Assembly: GCF_003634315.1 (NCBI RefSeq)
Contig: NZ_RBXL01000002.1
Span: forward strand, 157,346-221,345
DNA from: Thiocapsa rosea
GTDB lineage: Bacteria; Pseudomonadota; Gammaproteobacteria; Chromatiales; Chromatiaceae
Length of the DNA stretch: 64,000 nucleotides
Direction: 5' to 3'
A model generated the notes under the pieces. That model was not told where the DNA came from, did not search any database, and worked only from the letters and a program-made list of their open reading frames with translations. The translations under genes were made by a program, and so were the position numbers. Shown here in pieces: positions 7,335-17,256 of this stretch (position 1 is its first letter; each line of letters starts with the position of its first letter).

Positions 7335-8066
7335 CTAAAAACTTCGTGCCGAAAAATGCGATTCTCTACAAAACAAGTGCTTGTGGGCTAAAACAGGGCT
7401 GTCCTCAGCGAAGGTGAACGGGTTTACCTCGCTTTGTGTGGCGAAATTCTTGGGTCGGTTCCGAAAGTACGCGCCGTGCAAGCGCATTGGCATCGAATGA
7501 CTGGAGAGAGGGCATGGGCGTAGGCCGACGACGGCCGACGGCGAAGCCTTACCTGGACGCCTTGGAGGCAAACCAAGCGATCGACGCCGGGGCAGGTTTA
7601 ACAAGCCTAGCCGGGCTGCCTCACGGCGAGTGCGGGGTTTAAGCGGAGCCCCATCGAGGTGATACCTGCCACCTGGAATCGGGGCGCCCCTCAATCATCG
7701 TGAACATCGAGCCATCAGATTGCTTGGCCATGCTCACCAATGCAACCCGGAGCAGACATTGCGAGAGCGCGCAGGCCCAACAGATTAGTCTCCTTATCGC
7801 GCTCCGCGTTGGCGCGGATGATCTGAGGGACGGATCTCCAAGCTCTCGTTGGGAAGCTCGGTGCCAAGCGTGCTTGTTGTAGCGCGAGAAGCCAACCACC
7901 GACTTTCCGAAGTAAAAAGCGAAGTCCACGCCTGTTTGTAGATCGGCAGATGCCCGGAGCGCGCCACGGAACCTCACCAGCCAAAGGAGATCGCGCTTCG
8001 CGCGAGCAGGGGGAAGACTCCCCCCTGCACCCACATCTAAAGGGCCGAATCAGCCAAAGCACCCAA
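7335..8066. other. Transposon cargo without recognisable gene
   Basis: Overlapping weak frames occur on both strands but none resembles a known family. Possibly decayed coding sequence. Confidence 0.35.
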
Positions 8067-8849
8067 TCACCGAAGTCGAGCCCGCGCCAGCACCATCAGC
8101 AGCAGGCCCAGCAGGCCCAAGCCCCAAGCCCCGACCGCCGGAATCGGCTCCGGCTGGCCCGGCGGGGGCTCGACTTGTCCGGGGCGAACCGCCCAGATGT
8201 ACCCCTGGTCGCCCTTGAGGATGTCCTTCTGGTAGCCGAAGCTGGCAAAAAAAGACCACGCCAAGGCTGGCCCATTCGCGTACTCTGTACTAGACCAGTA
8301 CACGGAAGGGCGAAAGTTTTCAAACTGACCTGTGTTCATGAGACAGGTTTGAGGACAGCTAAAGTCCAGCATGCTGGGGTTTTCCAAACCGTCGGGGGCG
8401 GCCGCGTAGAACAGGTGCCCCATCTCGCTGCCGGTGCAGCGATAGCCATAGCTTGTATAGCTGCTGTGGAAGCTACAAGTTGGGTCGGGCTGCGTCACTG
8501 TCCATTGCCGCCAGTTGGTAATGCCCTTGTAGACCTGAGCGTTCAGGTGCGCCACCCAGGCCTCGGCCTCGAACCAGTCCAGACGGCCGTCGTCCCGGTC
8601 ACAAATATCGGTCTTTGCGCGACCCGAGCCGTTGACAACCGCCGAGGGGTCGAACGCCTGCCAGATCGGGTCGTTCGCATCGCACAGCGTCTTGACGGCG
8701 TTGCCGTCCTGATCCCAGCTGATGTCTTGCACGCTGTCGTAAACCGTGCCATTCGCCTGCATCGTCAACGCGGCCTTGACCGGCCCAGCCCCCAGCAGCA
8801 GCACCGCTGCCACGAACCCAATTATCCTCGCTTGGTTGATGTATCCCAT
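8067..8849 (-). CDS. DUF1566 (Lcl-like) protein with IPTL-CTERM sorting signal
   Basis: The 260-residue exported protein has a signal peptide (ARIIGFVAAVLLLGAGPVKAA), a central DUF1566/Lcl domain (NWRQWTV..; YWSSTEYANGPALAWSFF; GYIWAVRPGQ), a proline-rich linker, and a C-terminal tripartite IPTL-CTERM-type tail. The tail is the IPAVGAWGLG motif, a hydrophobic helix and the basic end ARARLR. Such tails direct processing by exosortase-like enzymes at the cell surface; no sorting enzyme is seen in the window. ATG at 8849 is preceded by GGGGGTTGGAG. It is the only clear passenger gene of the Tn3-family transposon. Confidence 0.75.
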   Translation of the reverse strand: MGYINQARIIGFVAAVLLLGAGPVKAALTMQANGTVYDSVQDISWDQDGNAVKTLCDANDPIWQAFDPSAVVNGSGRAKTDICDRDDGRLDWFEAEAWVAHLNAQVYKGITNWRQWTVTQPDPTCSFHSSYTSYGYRCTGSEMGHLFYAAAPDGLENPSMLDFSCPQTCLMNTGQFENFRPSVYWSSTEYANGPALAWSFFASFGYQKDILKGDQGYIWAVRPGQVEPPPGQPEPIPAVGAWGLGLLGLLLMVLARARLR

Positions 8850-9178
8850 CTCCAACCCCCTGTTGTGTTCGCGATCCGTGTAGGGTAACCGTGCCGAGTG
8901 GGGCGCGCTAGTCGGCTGTCCGACGTGCCGGACCAGCCTTCGGGTACAATCGGGTTCGTGGTGAGCGAAGTGCATTGATCGGCCGGGGAGCTCATAGGGT
9001 GGTTACCCGAGCCGCGCGGGCGGTATCGACGCCCGATCGAAGGCCAGCCGTCGCAGGCGGGCGCCCTCCGGGCACCCGTGTCGGCATGGGAATGCTGATG
9101 GCCCCGGGCGGATGCCGACACGCGGCCGTGAGCACGCACACCACAGCGTGCCAACTCTTACCGCCGTAGCCTCGCGCT
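8850..9178. other. Non-coding cargo of transposon
   Basis: No convincing gene. It includes the promoter region of the IPTL-CTERM gene on the left and GC-rich repeats (GGGCACCCGTGTCGGCAT against GGATGCCGACACG). Confidence 0.35.
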
Positions 9179-9267
9179 GACTGGGAGCGCGGGGTCACGC
9201 GTCCCGGCGGGCCAGCGCTTCGGCTCCTGACCGTCATCGAGAAGAGGGGATTCAGGCAATCGCGTGA
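9179..9267 (+). pseudogene. Relic of HigA-like antitoxin 3' end inside the transposon
   Basis: Reading from 9179 gives DWERGVTRPGGPALRLLTVI then EKRG. With one base restored it continues IQAIA and a stop. This matches the C-terminus of the intact antitoxin at 13779-14096 (DWERGVKRPGGPALRLLTVI). It is a second, decayed antitoxin of the same family captured in the transposon cargo. Confidence 0.7.
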
Positions 9268-9700
9268 ACGCTTGGCCCCGAGTCGAAAGGAAGCTCGCTG
9301 CAGTGATCTCTCGCTGTTCAGTTCGAAGAAACGAACGGCAGGCAAGGGCAGGATTTTGGCGGTTAGGGCTACAGCAGGGGACCTAGTGTCAAGATCGGCC
9401 GCGAACTACCTGCGTCCGTTGGATAGGTCATTGCGGCCGCTCCTCGGTGACAGCTGAGCGTCCGGAATTGGCCGGGTCCGCCTGCTCGCCACCCAGAAGG
9501 CTCCGTTCTCCCCAGGTGGATGGTAGCGCCGACCACCACCGCAGGTCGATGTCCGCTTCCTGCGGTACTTCCTTGCCCTCCTCGCGTAGGTCGGTGACCG
9601 CAACGCGCGTTCACCGGGCGCTCAGGTCAGATGGGCCAGTAACCGGACATGGGACGAGGCTGACAATCGGACAATCAGCAGCGGGTGACTGCTCAGCCGC
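9268..9700. other. Transposon interior, no recognised gene
   Basis: No family recognised on either strand. Confidence 0.3.
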
Positions 9701-9714
9701 AATTGCCGGCGTTA

Positions 9715-9862
9715 CCCTTCCGAAAAACACTTGTTTTCCGACAGTCCCCGGTTTGCCCTCGGGCAGACCGAAAAAATCGCCTTCGCGGACCGCAAAAATA
9801 GACGGAAAACCCTGTCGCATTATGCGAGCATACGGAAACCAGTTTTTGATGGTTATCCGTCC
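9715..9862 (+). promoter_or_regulatory. res: Probable res site and tnpR promoter
   Basis: The AT-richer stretch upstream of tnpR holds inverted motifs such as CGAAAAACACTTGTTTTCCG (from 9721). Further A-rich half-sites lie near 9768-9850. Tn3-family resolvases act on three subsites here and also repress tnpR and tnpA. Exact subsite boundaries cannot be set by eye. Confidence 0.5.
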
Positions 9863-10462
9863 ATGTTGGTTGGCTACATGCGCGTGTCGTCGGACTCCGA
9901 TCGGCAGAGCACCGACCTGCAGCGGGATGCGCTCCTATCAGCGGGCGTCGATGCCCGGCATCTCTTCGAGGATCATGCCTCTGGTGCCAAGGATGACCGT
10001 CCCGGCCTGACCAAGGCGCTCGACTTTGTGCAGGCTGGCGATGTGCTGATTGTCTGGAAGCTGGATCGCCTTGGACGATCACTCTCCCACCTACTGACCA
10101 TCATCGACTCCCTGAAAGACAGGCAGGTCGCGTTCCGCTCGCTGACGGAAGGCATGGATACAACCAAGCCTTCCGGTGAGCTGCTGTTCCACGTGTTTGG
10201 TGCGCTCGCGCAGTACGAGCGGGCATTGGTCCAGGAACGGGTCATGGCCGGGTTGGCGGCAGCTCGACGACGTGGTCGAGTCGGTGGACGGCCCAAGGCG
10301 ATCACCGGCGAGAAGCTGGACGCGATCATCGCGGCCTTGGACGGCGGCATGTCCAAGGCCGCCGTGTGCCGCAACTTCGGCGTCAAGCGCACGACCTTGA
10401 TCGAGACGCTGGCACGAATCGACTGGTCGTCACCGTCGTCCTCACGAGACGAGCCGGCATGA
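9863..10462 (+). CDS. tnpR: Tn3-family resolvase (serine recombinase)
   Basis: The 199-residue protein begins [20 protein letters not shown] with catalytic Ser in MRVSS. It carries the [12 protein letters not shown] motif, the [19 protein letters not shown] helix and a C-terminal helix-turn-helix ([20 protein letters not shown]). It resolves cointegrates at the adjoining res site. ATG at 9863 starts the conserved domain; an upstream in-frame extension from 9731 would translate the res region. Its stop overlaps the tnpA start (ATGA). Confidence 0.93.
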   Translation: MLVGYMRVSSDSDRQSTDLQRDALLSAGVDARHLFEDHASGAKDDRPGLTKALDFVQAGDVLIVWKLDRLGRSLSHLLTIIDSLKDRQVAFRSLTEGMDTTKPSGELLFHVFGALAQYERALVQERVMAGLAAARRRGRVGGRPKAITGEKLDAIIAALDGGMSKAAVCRNFGVKRTTLIETLARIDWSSPSSSRDEPA

Positions 10463-13419
10463 CGGAGTCCGAGCGGATTGACCATCGCTGGCTGTTGACA
10501 CCGGCCGAGCGGGCACTGGTGCTGACCAAGTACCGGGCGAGCCGGCTGGGGTTTGCCGTCCTGCTGACCTTCTTCCGCGAGCGGGGTCGCTTCCCACGAG
10601 ACCCCAGCGAGATCGAAGCACAGGGCATCGCTGCCCTCGGCCGCCAACTCGACATCCCGGCCCCGACCGCGGACGAGGCTTTCCTCACGGGTCGCACGGC
10701 CGAGCGTCTCCGCGCCGAGATCCGCACGCGCTTCGGCTTTCGCGAGGCCACGGTCGCCGATGCCGAGCAGCTGTTGATCTGGCTGCGGGATCATGTCGCC
10801 GCCGAGGTGGGTGGTGAGCTCGAGCCGATGCTCGAGCGGCTGGAAGTCCGCTGCCGCGAGCTCGCCATTGAGCCGCCAACACCCGAACGAATGGAGCGGA
10901 TCGCGCGCAGTGCCCTGCGTGCCCACGAGGACCGCTTCCACACCAGCGTCCATGAGCGGCTCCCGCCCGCCACGCGCAAGCGTCTTGATGCCTTGCTGCG
11001 CCCCGAACAGACCGACACCGAAGCGGATGTCGTTGGTGATCAAGAGGCGGCGACGGACCGCACGCCGACGCTGCTGGTGAAACTGCGCGATGATCCCGGT
11101 CGCCCGAGTCTTGCCAGCCTCCAGGACGCGCTGGCGAAGCTGGAGCTGCTTCGTGGCATCGATCTCCCCGCCGGTCTGTTCGACGGGGTATCGTCGCGTG
11201 ATCTGGAGCGGTCTCGTCAGCGTGTTTCGGTCGAAGTGCCGCGTGACCTGCGCCGTCACCCCGAACCGGCGCGGCTCACCTGGCTGGCGGCCTTTGTCCA
11301 CCTGCGTCTTCGCAGCCTGACGGACGACCTCGTGGATCTGCTGATCGAGACCATCCACAAGATCGGTGCGCGCGCCGAGCGCAAGGTCGAGCGCGAGCTG
11401 CTGGAAGACCTCAAGCGCGTCTCCGGCAAACAGAACCTGCTGTTCGAGCTGGCCGATGCGGCGCTGGCCCAGCCAGACGGCGTGGTGCGCGAGGTCGTTT
11501 TCCCCGTCGTCGGCGAGCAGACCTTGCAGGACCTGGTCAAGGAATGGAAGGCCACGGGTCCGACGTATCGCGTCACGCTCCGCACCGTCATCCGCAATTC
11601 GTACCGTGGGCACTATCGGCGCATGGTTCCCGCCTTGCTGGCCGCGCTGGAGTTTCGCTCCAACAATGACCGTCACCAACCGGTGATGGAGGCGCTCGAC
11701 CTGGTCAAGCGCTTCGCAATGACCAAGGTGCATACCTTCCCGGCCGAGGAAACGGTCCCGCTCGATGGCGTCGTGCGAGGTCTGTGGCGCGAGGCGGTCT
11801 TGGAGCAGGACGCTACCGGTCAAGATCGCGTCAACCGCATCACCTATGAGATCGCCGTGCTGGAGGCCCTGCGCGAGCGCCTGCGCTGCAAGGAGATCTG
11901 GGTGGTCGGGGCCAACCGCTACCGCGATCCCGATGAGGATCTACCGACCGACTTCGAAGCCAACCGGGAGGTCTACTATCAGGCCCTGAAGCTGCCCATG
12001 GACGCCGAGCGCTTCATCGCCGACATCCGGACCGAGATGGACGAGGCCCTGACGACCTTCGATGCCGGTCTGAAGAAGAACCACTGCGTTCGGCTGAGCG
12101 ACAAGGGGGGTGGCTGGATCACGCTGACACCGCTGGATGCGCAGCCCGAGCCGCCCAACCTGACCGCACTCAAGGCCGAGCTCAACGCGACCTGGCCGAT
12201 GACCAGTCTGCTCGACATGGTGAAAGAGGCCGATCTTCGGCTGAATTTCACCGAGGCCCTACGCAGTCCGACCTCCTACGAGACGATGGAGCGCTCGGTC
12301 TTGCAGCCACGCCTGCTGTTGTGTCTGCACGGCCTGGGCACCAATGCCGGCTTGCAGCGTATGGCCGGGCTGGATTCCGGAACGACGCCGCGCGACTTGG
12401 CCTATGTGCGGCGGCGCTACCTCAGCGTCGATACGCTGCGCCGAGCCATCGCCATCGTGGCGGATGGGACCCTGCACGCCCGCGATCCGGCTATCTGGGG
12501 AAGCGGCACGACCGCTTGCGCCTCCGATTCCAAGCATTTCGGTGCCTGGGATCAGAATCTGATGACGCAATGGCATCTGCGCTACGGTGGACGGGGCGTC
12601 ATGATCTACTGGCACGTCGAGCGCAAGTCGCTATGTGTGCACTCACAGCTCAAATCACCGTCCTCCTCGGAGGTCGCATCGATGATCGAGGGTGTCCTCC
12701 ATCACTGCACCGAGATGGAGATCGACCGCCAGTACGTCGATTCGCACGGTCAAAGCACGGTCGCGTTTGCCTTCTGCCGCCTGCTCGGTTTCGATCTGCT
12801 GCCAAGACTGAAGGCCATCCACTCGCAGAAGCTGTACCGGCCCAAAACGGGCCAGGCAGACGCCTACGCCAAGCTACAACAGATTCTAACCCGACCGATC
12901 GACTGGGAGCTGATCCGCCAGCAGTACAACCAGATCATCAAGTACACGACCGCTCTGCGCCTGGGAACCGCGGACACCGAGTCGATCCTGCGCCGCTTCA
13001 CCAGGAACAACGTCCTGCACCCGACCTACAAGGCGCTGGCCGAGCTTGGCAAGGCGATCAAGACCATCTTCCTGTGCCGTTACCTGCACTCGCAGGATCT
13101 GCGCCGCGAGATCCACGAGGGCCTCAACGTGGTCGAGCAGTGGAACGGGGCCACGGACTTCGTCTTCTTCGCCCGGCGTGGCGAGATGGCCAGCAACCGT
13201 CGAGAGGACCATGAGATCAGCATGCTCGCGCTCCATCTGATCCAGAACGGCATGGTCTATATCAACACGCTGATGATCCAGCGAGTGCTCGCGCAGCCGC
13301 ATTGGCAGGGAAGACTAACGCCGCGCGACTATGCGGCACTGACACCTCTGATCTGGGAGCACGTCAACCCGTACGGTCGCTTCGAACTGGACATGAACAC
13401 CCGCCTGGCGTTGCTTTGA
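10459..13419 (+). CDS. tnpA: Tn3-family transposase TnpA
   Basis: The 986-residue product is full length for Tn3 TnpA. Its N-terminal DUF4158-like DNA-binding region begins [14 protein letters not shown]. The C-terminal DDE_Tnp_Tn3 domain has [14 protein letters not shown] (Asp near residue 690), [13 protein letters not shown] (Asp near 760) and the glutamate region [24 protein letters not shown] near residue 895. It performs replicative transposition at the GGGG-starting ends. ATG at 10459 overlaps the tnpR stop. The gene stops 40 bp before the right end of the transposon. Confidence 0.95.
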   Translation: MTESERIDHRWLLTPAERALVLTKYRASRLGFAVLLTFFRERGRFPRDPSEIEAQGIAALGRQLDIPAPTADEAFLTGRTAERLRAEIRTRFGFREATVADAEQLLIWLRDHVAAEVGGELEPMLERLEVRCRELAIEPPTPERMERIARSALRAHEDRFHTSVHERLPPATRKRLDALLRPEQTDTEADVVGDQEAATDRTPTLLVKLRDDPGRPSLASLQDALAKLELLRGIDLPAGLFDGVSSRDLERSRQRVSVEVPRDLRRHPEPARLTWLAAFVHLRLRSLTDDLVDLLIETIHKIGARAERKVERELLEDLKRVSGKQNLLFELADAALAQPDGVVREVVFPVVGEQTLQDLVKEWKATGPTYRVTLRTVIRNSYRGHYRRMVPALLAALEFRSNNDRHQPVMEALDLVKRFAMTKVHTFPAEETVPLDGVVRGLWREAVLEQDATGQDRVNRITYEIAVLEALRERLRCKEIWVVGANRYRDPDEDLPTDFEANREVYYQALKLPMDAERFIADIRTEMDEALTTFDAGLKKNHCVRLSDKGGGWITLTPLDAQPEPPNLTALKAELNATWPMTSLLDMVKEADLRLNFTEALRSPTSYETMERSVLQPRLLLCLHGLGTNAGLQRMAGLDSGTTPRDLAYVRRRYLSVDTLRRAIAIVADGTLHARDPAIWGSGTTACASDSKHFGAWDQNLMTQWHLRYGGRGVMIYWHVERKSLCVHSQLKSPSSSEVASMIEGVLHHCTEMEIDRQYVDSHGQSTVAFAFCRLLGFDLLPRLKAIHSQKLYRPKTGQADAYAKLQQILTRPIDWELIRQQYNQIIKYTTALRLGTADTESILRRFTRNNVLHPTYKALAELGKAIKTIFLCRYLHSQDLRREIHEGLNVVEQWNGATDFVFFARRGEMASNRREDHEISMLALHLIQNGMVYINTLMIQRVLAQPHWQGRLTPRDYAALTPLIWEHVNPYGRFELDMNTRLALL

Positions 13420-13421
13420 GC

Positions 13422-13459
13422 GAAATGGCGGCTGGTGACACGACTGCTTGTTCTACCCC
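13422..13459 (-). repeat. Tn3-family terminal inverted repeat, right
   Basis: Inverted copy of the left end; it finishes ..GCTTGTTCTACCCC. The AAGAT target duplication follows at 13460-13464. Confidence 0.93.
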
Positions 13460-13464
13460 AAGAT

Positions 13465-13786
13465 CCGGGACGCGGCGCTGCGCGAAGCCGTCCAGCGAGC
13501 AGAGCAAGGCTTGGTCGATGCCGACCTCGGCGGCGGGATCATCAAGCAACGCGTGGCACGCCCCGGGCAAGGTCGCTCGGGCGGCTATCGGACGCTGATC
13601 CTGTACCGCCGGGAGCATCGCGCCTTCTTCGTCTATGGATTCGCCAAGAGCCGGCAGCCCAACATCAACGCCGAGGAAGAGGCGGCATTCAAGAAGGCGG
13701 CGGCGCACGTTCTGGAGCTGACGGACGAGCAGCTCGCGGCACTGATCCGCAACGGGCAATTTTTGGAGGTCGATCACGATGGCTAA
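13465..13786 (+). pseudogene. higB: 3' piece of RelE/HigB-type toxin, split by Tn3 transposon
   Basis: This piece encodes RDAALREAVQRAEQGLVDAD onward, including GGIIKQRVARPGQGRSGGYRTLILYR and a C-terminal ELTDEQLAALIRNGQFLEV. It fits a type II RelE/ParE-superfamily toxin paired with an HTH antitoxin. The N-terminal 17 residues lie at 6756-6808 beyond the transposon. A fortuitous ORF through the transposon end starts at 13448 but lacks the true N-terminus. The stop overlaps the antitoxin start by 8 bp. Confidence 0.88.
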
Positions 13787-14096
13787 GCAGTACCGCAGCG
13801 ACGCGCTGGCCTCGATCCACGAAACCATGGCGGCCCTCCACGAGGTAGGCGCCATCGACAAACTGACCATGCGCGAGTTCGACGACACCTGTCTGACGTC
13901 GGTCGAGCCCCTCTCTCCCGAGGCCATCCGCGCGTTGCGCGAACGCGAGCATCTCTCTCAGCCGGTCTTTGCCCGCTACCTCAACGTGAGCAAGAACTTG
14001 ATCTCGGACTGGGAACGCGGCGTCAAGCGCCCCGGTGGTCCAGCGCTTCGGCTCCTCACTGTCATCGAAAAGAAGGGTATTCAGGCCATCGCCTGA
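13779..14096 (+). CDS. higA: HTH antitoxin of HigA type
   Basis: The 105-residue protein has an N-terminal MAKQYRSDALASIHETMAAL and a Cro/XRE helix-turn-helix (LREREHLSQPVFARYLNVSKNLISDWERG). It would bind both toxin and operator. The gene is intact although its toxin partner is split by the transposon, so the module now has antitoxin without toxin. Its native promoter, upstream of 6756, is also separated by 6.6 kb, so expression probably depends on transposon read-through. Confidence 0.88.
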   Translation: MAKQYRSDALASIHETMAALHEVGAIDKLTMREFDDTCLTSVEPLSPEAIRALREREHLSQPVFARYLNVSKNLISDWERGVKRPGGPALRLLTVIEKKGIQAIA

Positions 14097-14458
14097 ACAA
14101 CCAGCCGGCAGAACCGTGCACCTGGAAGCCGAAGTGTTGTTTCCAATCGCATCTCGTCATGAATTCCAAGATTCGCTCACCCGACTCCTGGCTTGTTTCT
14201 GCGTGACGACACCGACTGAGAGGCGGTGGAAAAGGTCCCGACTCGGTTGTAGCGACGGCCCGTAGTCGGACAGAAGACACCCCCGAACTGAGCCGCTCCG
14301 GCGGCAAGTAGACGCACTGCTGACGCTAGCGGTTAGGCTCCGGGTTCGCAAGTAGCAGCCCCTTTCGGGTCGGGCAAACGCGTGTCGGAGATACAGTCCA
14401 AAATTACCAGCCTCGCGCGGCTTATCGCACGAGGTCTGTTGGATTACGGGGTTTGGTC
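14097..14458. other. Intergenic region without recognised gene
   Basis: No family-like frame on either strand. It lies between convergent genes. Confidence 0.4.
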
Positions 14459-15316
14459 TCATACGTTGCGGTCAAAGTGTGTTTCCAGCAAGAATGTCGA
14501 GAGGGTTGCAGCGGCACCAACAGCAAGGCGCGCGTGCCGAGGCGAAAGGCCCTTCACTGCCCCCGCTTTCCCATGACCGGTGCCATAGAGATTACGAAGT
14601 TCACCAAGACCTTGAGTGATGCTACCAAGGTTGCTAAGGAGTCTTCGGATGGACTCGGCACCTTTCGCCGAGTTAGCGATCGACTCCGGAACCAGACCCA
14701 GTGCTTTTCTGACGTCTTTAACTAACTGTCCAATATCGCAGTCATCTCTAAAAATGATTTGGCGCTGTTCCAAAATGGTCTTGCAAACCGATTCCACAAG
14801 CTCTTTAGCAGTTCCAATAGCAAGAGCTGGATCGTCTTCAACCGCATTCTGCATTCGCTGTATTTGCCGATGGAGTTCGGGTAGATCGAGCGGCTCCACG
14901 GTGCCTGCTATGTGCTCCAAACCGTGGCGTTTTCCAACTTTAGTGAGTTTCCCGCCAGAGTAGCTGAAACCATCCTTCTCGATCCACTTCTTTAAAGCTT
15001 TGAAATTATTCGCTTCCCAATCCGCGCCGTCTTCCATGTGATCCTCCAAGTTAGTGAGGACATTCTCATACATGGCGAGGAACTTACGAACATCGTTCCA
15101 TCGTGTCCAATCAATTGCGTGGTAGTACTGTTCAACAAGGGAGCGTCGTTGGCCTGACGTATTTGGTATGTAATCGCCGTCGCATGGGACATCGACAGAA
15201 TCAAACTCGTTGGTGATTTCAGATAGCGTAGTGCCAACGAAGTACTCGCGTAGTTCAATGCGCGTCTTCTTGCTGATTAGCTCGCCGGCCACTGTATAGC
15301 CTCCTATGATTCCCAA
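14459..15316 (-). CDS. Abortive-infection family protein (Abi C-terminal, HEPN-like motif)
   Basis: The 285-residue protein's C-terminal half matches the abortive-infection C-terminus domain: LAIGTAKELVESVCKTIL, RRLLSNLGSITQGLGELRN and ARLAVGAAATLSTFLLETH. The segment RNLYGTGH fits the R-x(4-6)-H signature of HEPN ribonucleases, suggesting an RNA-cleaving effector that halts growth on phage infection. The N-terminal half resembles AbiJ-type N-terminal regions only loosely. Its start at 15316 is 2 bp after the stop of the upstream membrane-protein gene, so the two form an operon. Function is inferred from family. Confidence 0.75.
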   Translation of the reverse strand: MGIIGGYTVAGELISKKTRIELREYFVGTTLSEITNEFDSVDVPCDGDYIPNTSGQRRSLVEQYYHAIDWTRWNDVRKFLAMYENVLTNLEDHMEDGADWEANNFKALKKWIEKDGFSYSGGKLTKVGKRHGLEHIAGTVEPLDLPELHRQIQRMQNAVEDDPALAIGTAKELVESVCKTILEQRQIIFRDDCDIGQLVKDVRKALGLVPESIANSAKGAESIRRLLSNLGSITQGLGELRNLYGTGHGKAGAVKGLSPRHARLAVGAAATLSTFLLETHFDRNV

Positions 15317-15318
15317 AG

Positions 15319-15990
15319 TTAGGAGTCAGAGGCTTGCGCGGCTTTATGCACCAGCCCCCCTGAACCGCAGGTTTGGCGGGCACCTTGTTCGGCATACGGC
15401 ACCTGCGTTTCTTTGATAAATTTAAGCTCGGCCTCAAGCTCTACAAGCCGGGCGATCGTGACGGCTTCAAGTACCGACGCATGAATAAGAGGCTGAATAG
15501 TTCCGCCATCGTAGCATGAGGCCACGAAAGCCGCGTGACTTTGCTGATAGGCGCGCCAATCATCGTTGGACTGGTCGAATTGCGCACACCCTTCAGGCGA
15601 AAAGAAGCCCTTGATCTGTGCGATTACGGAATCAAGCTTGCTTTCGGCCATTCGATAGGCATCTGCGGCAGCAATGTTCATTTCTGCCTGAGTCAGGCCG
15701 GTGTTCTGTTCGACCTCTCGAACGCGCTGCGCTTCTTTTTCGTAGGTGATGCTGAGTTTCTTGGCAACCTTAGCACGACCCATGAGGGTGTCTTCAAGGT
15801 TCTTTAGGTCGGCCACTGTGTAGTTCGTGTTGTCTAGCTCCTTGCGCAGTGAAAGTAGCTTTTCAGCCTTCTCAATGTTCTCGAATACCGGGGCTTGTTC
15901 CGCCCTGCGACGCCAAAAGAACCATACAGTGGCTCCAACGCCGCCCAATACGAGCAGGACGATGTCTGTAAGCATATCTGTCAACTGCAC
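15319..15990 (-). CDS. Membrane-anchored protein with LprI-like C-terminal region
   Basis: About 223 residues: an N-terminal transmembrane helix (DIVLLVLGGVGATVWFFW) followed by basic RRR, a long coiled-coil region (ENIEKAEKLLSLRKELDNTN onward), and a C-terminal stretch with two conserved cysteines (GCAQFDQSND; VASCYDGGTIQPL) like the LprI/DUF1311 lysozyme-inhibitor fold. GTG at 15990 has GGAGG nine bases upstream, so I prefer it over the 16041 start. It precedes the Abi gene by 2 bp. Possibly a membrane sensor or an immunity partner for the Abi effector; that role is speculation. Confidence 0.6.
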   Translation of the reverse strand: MQLTDMLTDIVLLVLGGVGATVWFFWRRRAEQAPVFENIEKAEKLLSLRKELDNTNYTVADLKNLEDTLMGRAKVAKKLSITYEKEAQRVREVEQNTGLTQAEMNIAAADAYRMAESKLDSVIAQIKGFFSPEGCAQFDQSNDDWRAYQQSHAAFVASCYDGGTIQPLIHASVLEAVTIARLVELEAELKFIKETQVPYAEQGARQTCGSGGLVHKAAQASDS

Positions 15991-16087
15991 GTTCCATACC
16001 CTCCAACGTGACGAGTGACCCGACCCAAGTCGGGGGAACATAGCTCCCCTGGGTAAAGTTCAAATCTTTTTTCGAATTGGCTGCTTC

Positions 16088-17020
16088 CTACACTTCTTCG
16101 GGACATTGCCTTACGCCAGGTCCGCTTACGAGTTCGGGATTCGTCAGCAACATATCGATGGGCAGCGAAAGGTCAATTTTCTCACGTCCAAAAACAAAGC
16201 GCTCGGCCCAGATAACCTGCTGCGAGTTTGCAAAAACAACGTTCTCTGGTTGTAGTTGCACTGGAATACCTCTATTAATCGCGTTGCTGTATGCCTCGGC
16301 TACTCCATCCATGCGGAGAAAGTTTTCCGCGAGTGCAGGGCATATGATGTGAATGCTGTATCTCGGCGATAGCGGCATGTACAACTCGATTCCGGTGTTG
16401 TTCAGTCCAAGATTTCCGCGCGGGCAGCGATCAATCATGTTGTAACGAGATACTGGGTTGTCACCGATGATGAAGGTACTTTCCTTGGGCGCCTTTTCGA
16501 GCGTCCAGACTTTGGTCTGAAGGAGATTTGCAAACTCTGGGGCATCGCGGAGTAATAGCAGAGAGCTGAGTTTGGAATCCTCCGGCCCATATTCTCCGAC
16601 TGTGCGCAGATCGTCTCCTGCACGGACGTTTGGCCCCCACTTCCGGATAACCATCTCCCGTATGTTTTCCATGTCTTTGCGAACCATAGGTGTCCGCAGC
16701 ATCTGGCAGGCGACGAAGTATGATAGCCACTCGAAGTCCTCAGATAACAGTTGCAGTGAAGACTCCTTGAGTATGCGGCCAATGATCTCAGCGCCAATTG
16801 AATCGATGCGCATCATGAGGTCTTCGAGTTCCACTCGAGAGCCGTCTTGGTCGTGGTGCTCGTAGAAGAGGTTCTCATGCCCCACTTCGCGTACAGATGA
16901 GTAGCGGATGTTCTGTGTGGATTTATCAAGCGTCCACAGTTTAGGAGTCTTGCGTGATCCCGTCGCAAAGTTGCGCAGAAGGAACTGCGGGACGTAGTGT
17001 TGTTTTTTCGTTCTCGGCAT
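16088..17020 (-). CDS. DUF4238 protein
   Basis: The 310-residue protein opens MPRTKKQHYVPQFLLRNF, the signature of DUF4238, with conserved IIGDNPV and MPLSPRYSI segments. The biochemical function of the family is unknown; it often lies in defence and mobile regions. ATG at 17020 is preceded by AAAGGGA. An in-frame extension to 17329 overlaps the intergenic region and lacks homology. It is transcribed in the same direction as the Abi operon, about 100 bp upstream of it. Confidence 0.8.
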   Translation of the reverse strand: MPRTKKQHYVPQFLLRNFATGSRKTPKLWTLDKSTQNIRYSSVREVGHENLFYEHHDQDGSRVELEDLMMRIDSIGAEIIGRILKESSLQLLSEDFEWLSYFVACQMLRTPMVRKDMENIREMVIRKWGPNVRAGDDLRTVGEYGPEDSKLSSLLLLRDAPEFANLLQTKVWTLEKAPKESTFIIGDNPVSRYNMIDRCPRGNLGLNNTGIELYMPLSPRYSIHIICPALAENFLRMDGVAEAYSNAINRGIPVQLQPENVVFANSQQVIWAERFVFGREKIDLSLPIDMLLTNPELVSGPGVRQCPEEV

Positions 17021-17256
17021 TCCCTTTGTACTTCTTTCGAGAGTCGGCCACATTGTCGTATGCGGCGGGCTTTGGTTGCGTACGCCACGTTTCGGACTCA
17101 ATCGTTCATCGAGAGATGATGTCCGCGACAGTCCGCAATGCGTCCAGAGCAATCGCCCGGGATGAAGCGCAGAGCAGCAGGTTTGAGTCGTGAGAGCTGG
17201 TAATGGCAGAGGGTCGCTCAAGTTGCCGCTTCCCGCATCGACTTCGATCTCACGAC

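Larger units (their letters stand above)
6809..13459 (+). mobile_element. Complete Tn3-family transposon
   Basis: The ends are inverted repeats of about 38 bp. The left starts GGGGTAGAACAAGCAGTC at 6809 and the right is its complement ending CCCC at 13459. A perfect 5-bp direct repeat AAGAT flanks it. It contains tnpR and tnpA in the same direction, overlapping by four bases, a res-like region upstream of tnpR, and about 3 kb of cargo to the left. The cargo includes an IPTL-CTERM surface protein and a relic of an antitoxin. Length is 6651 bp. It is structurally intact and probably recent, given the exact duplication. Confidence 0.95.

Noticed and set aside
9973..11823. 616-codon leftward frame opposite tnpR and tnpA
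   Set aside because: It is the antisense shadow of two well-supported transposon genes in GC-rich DNA.
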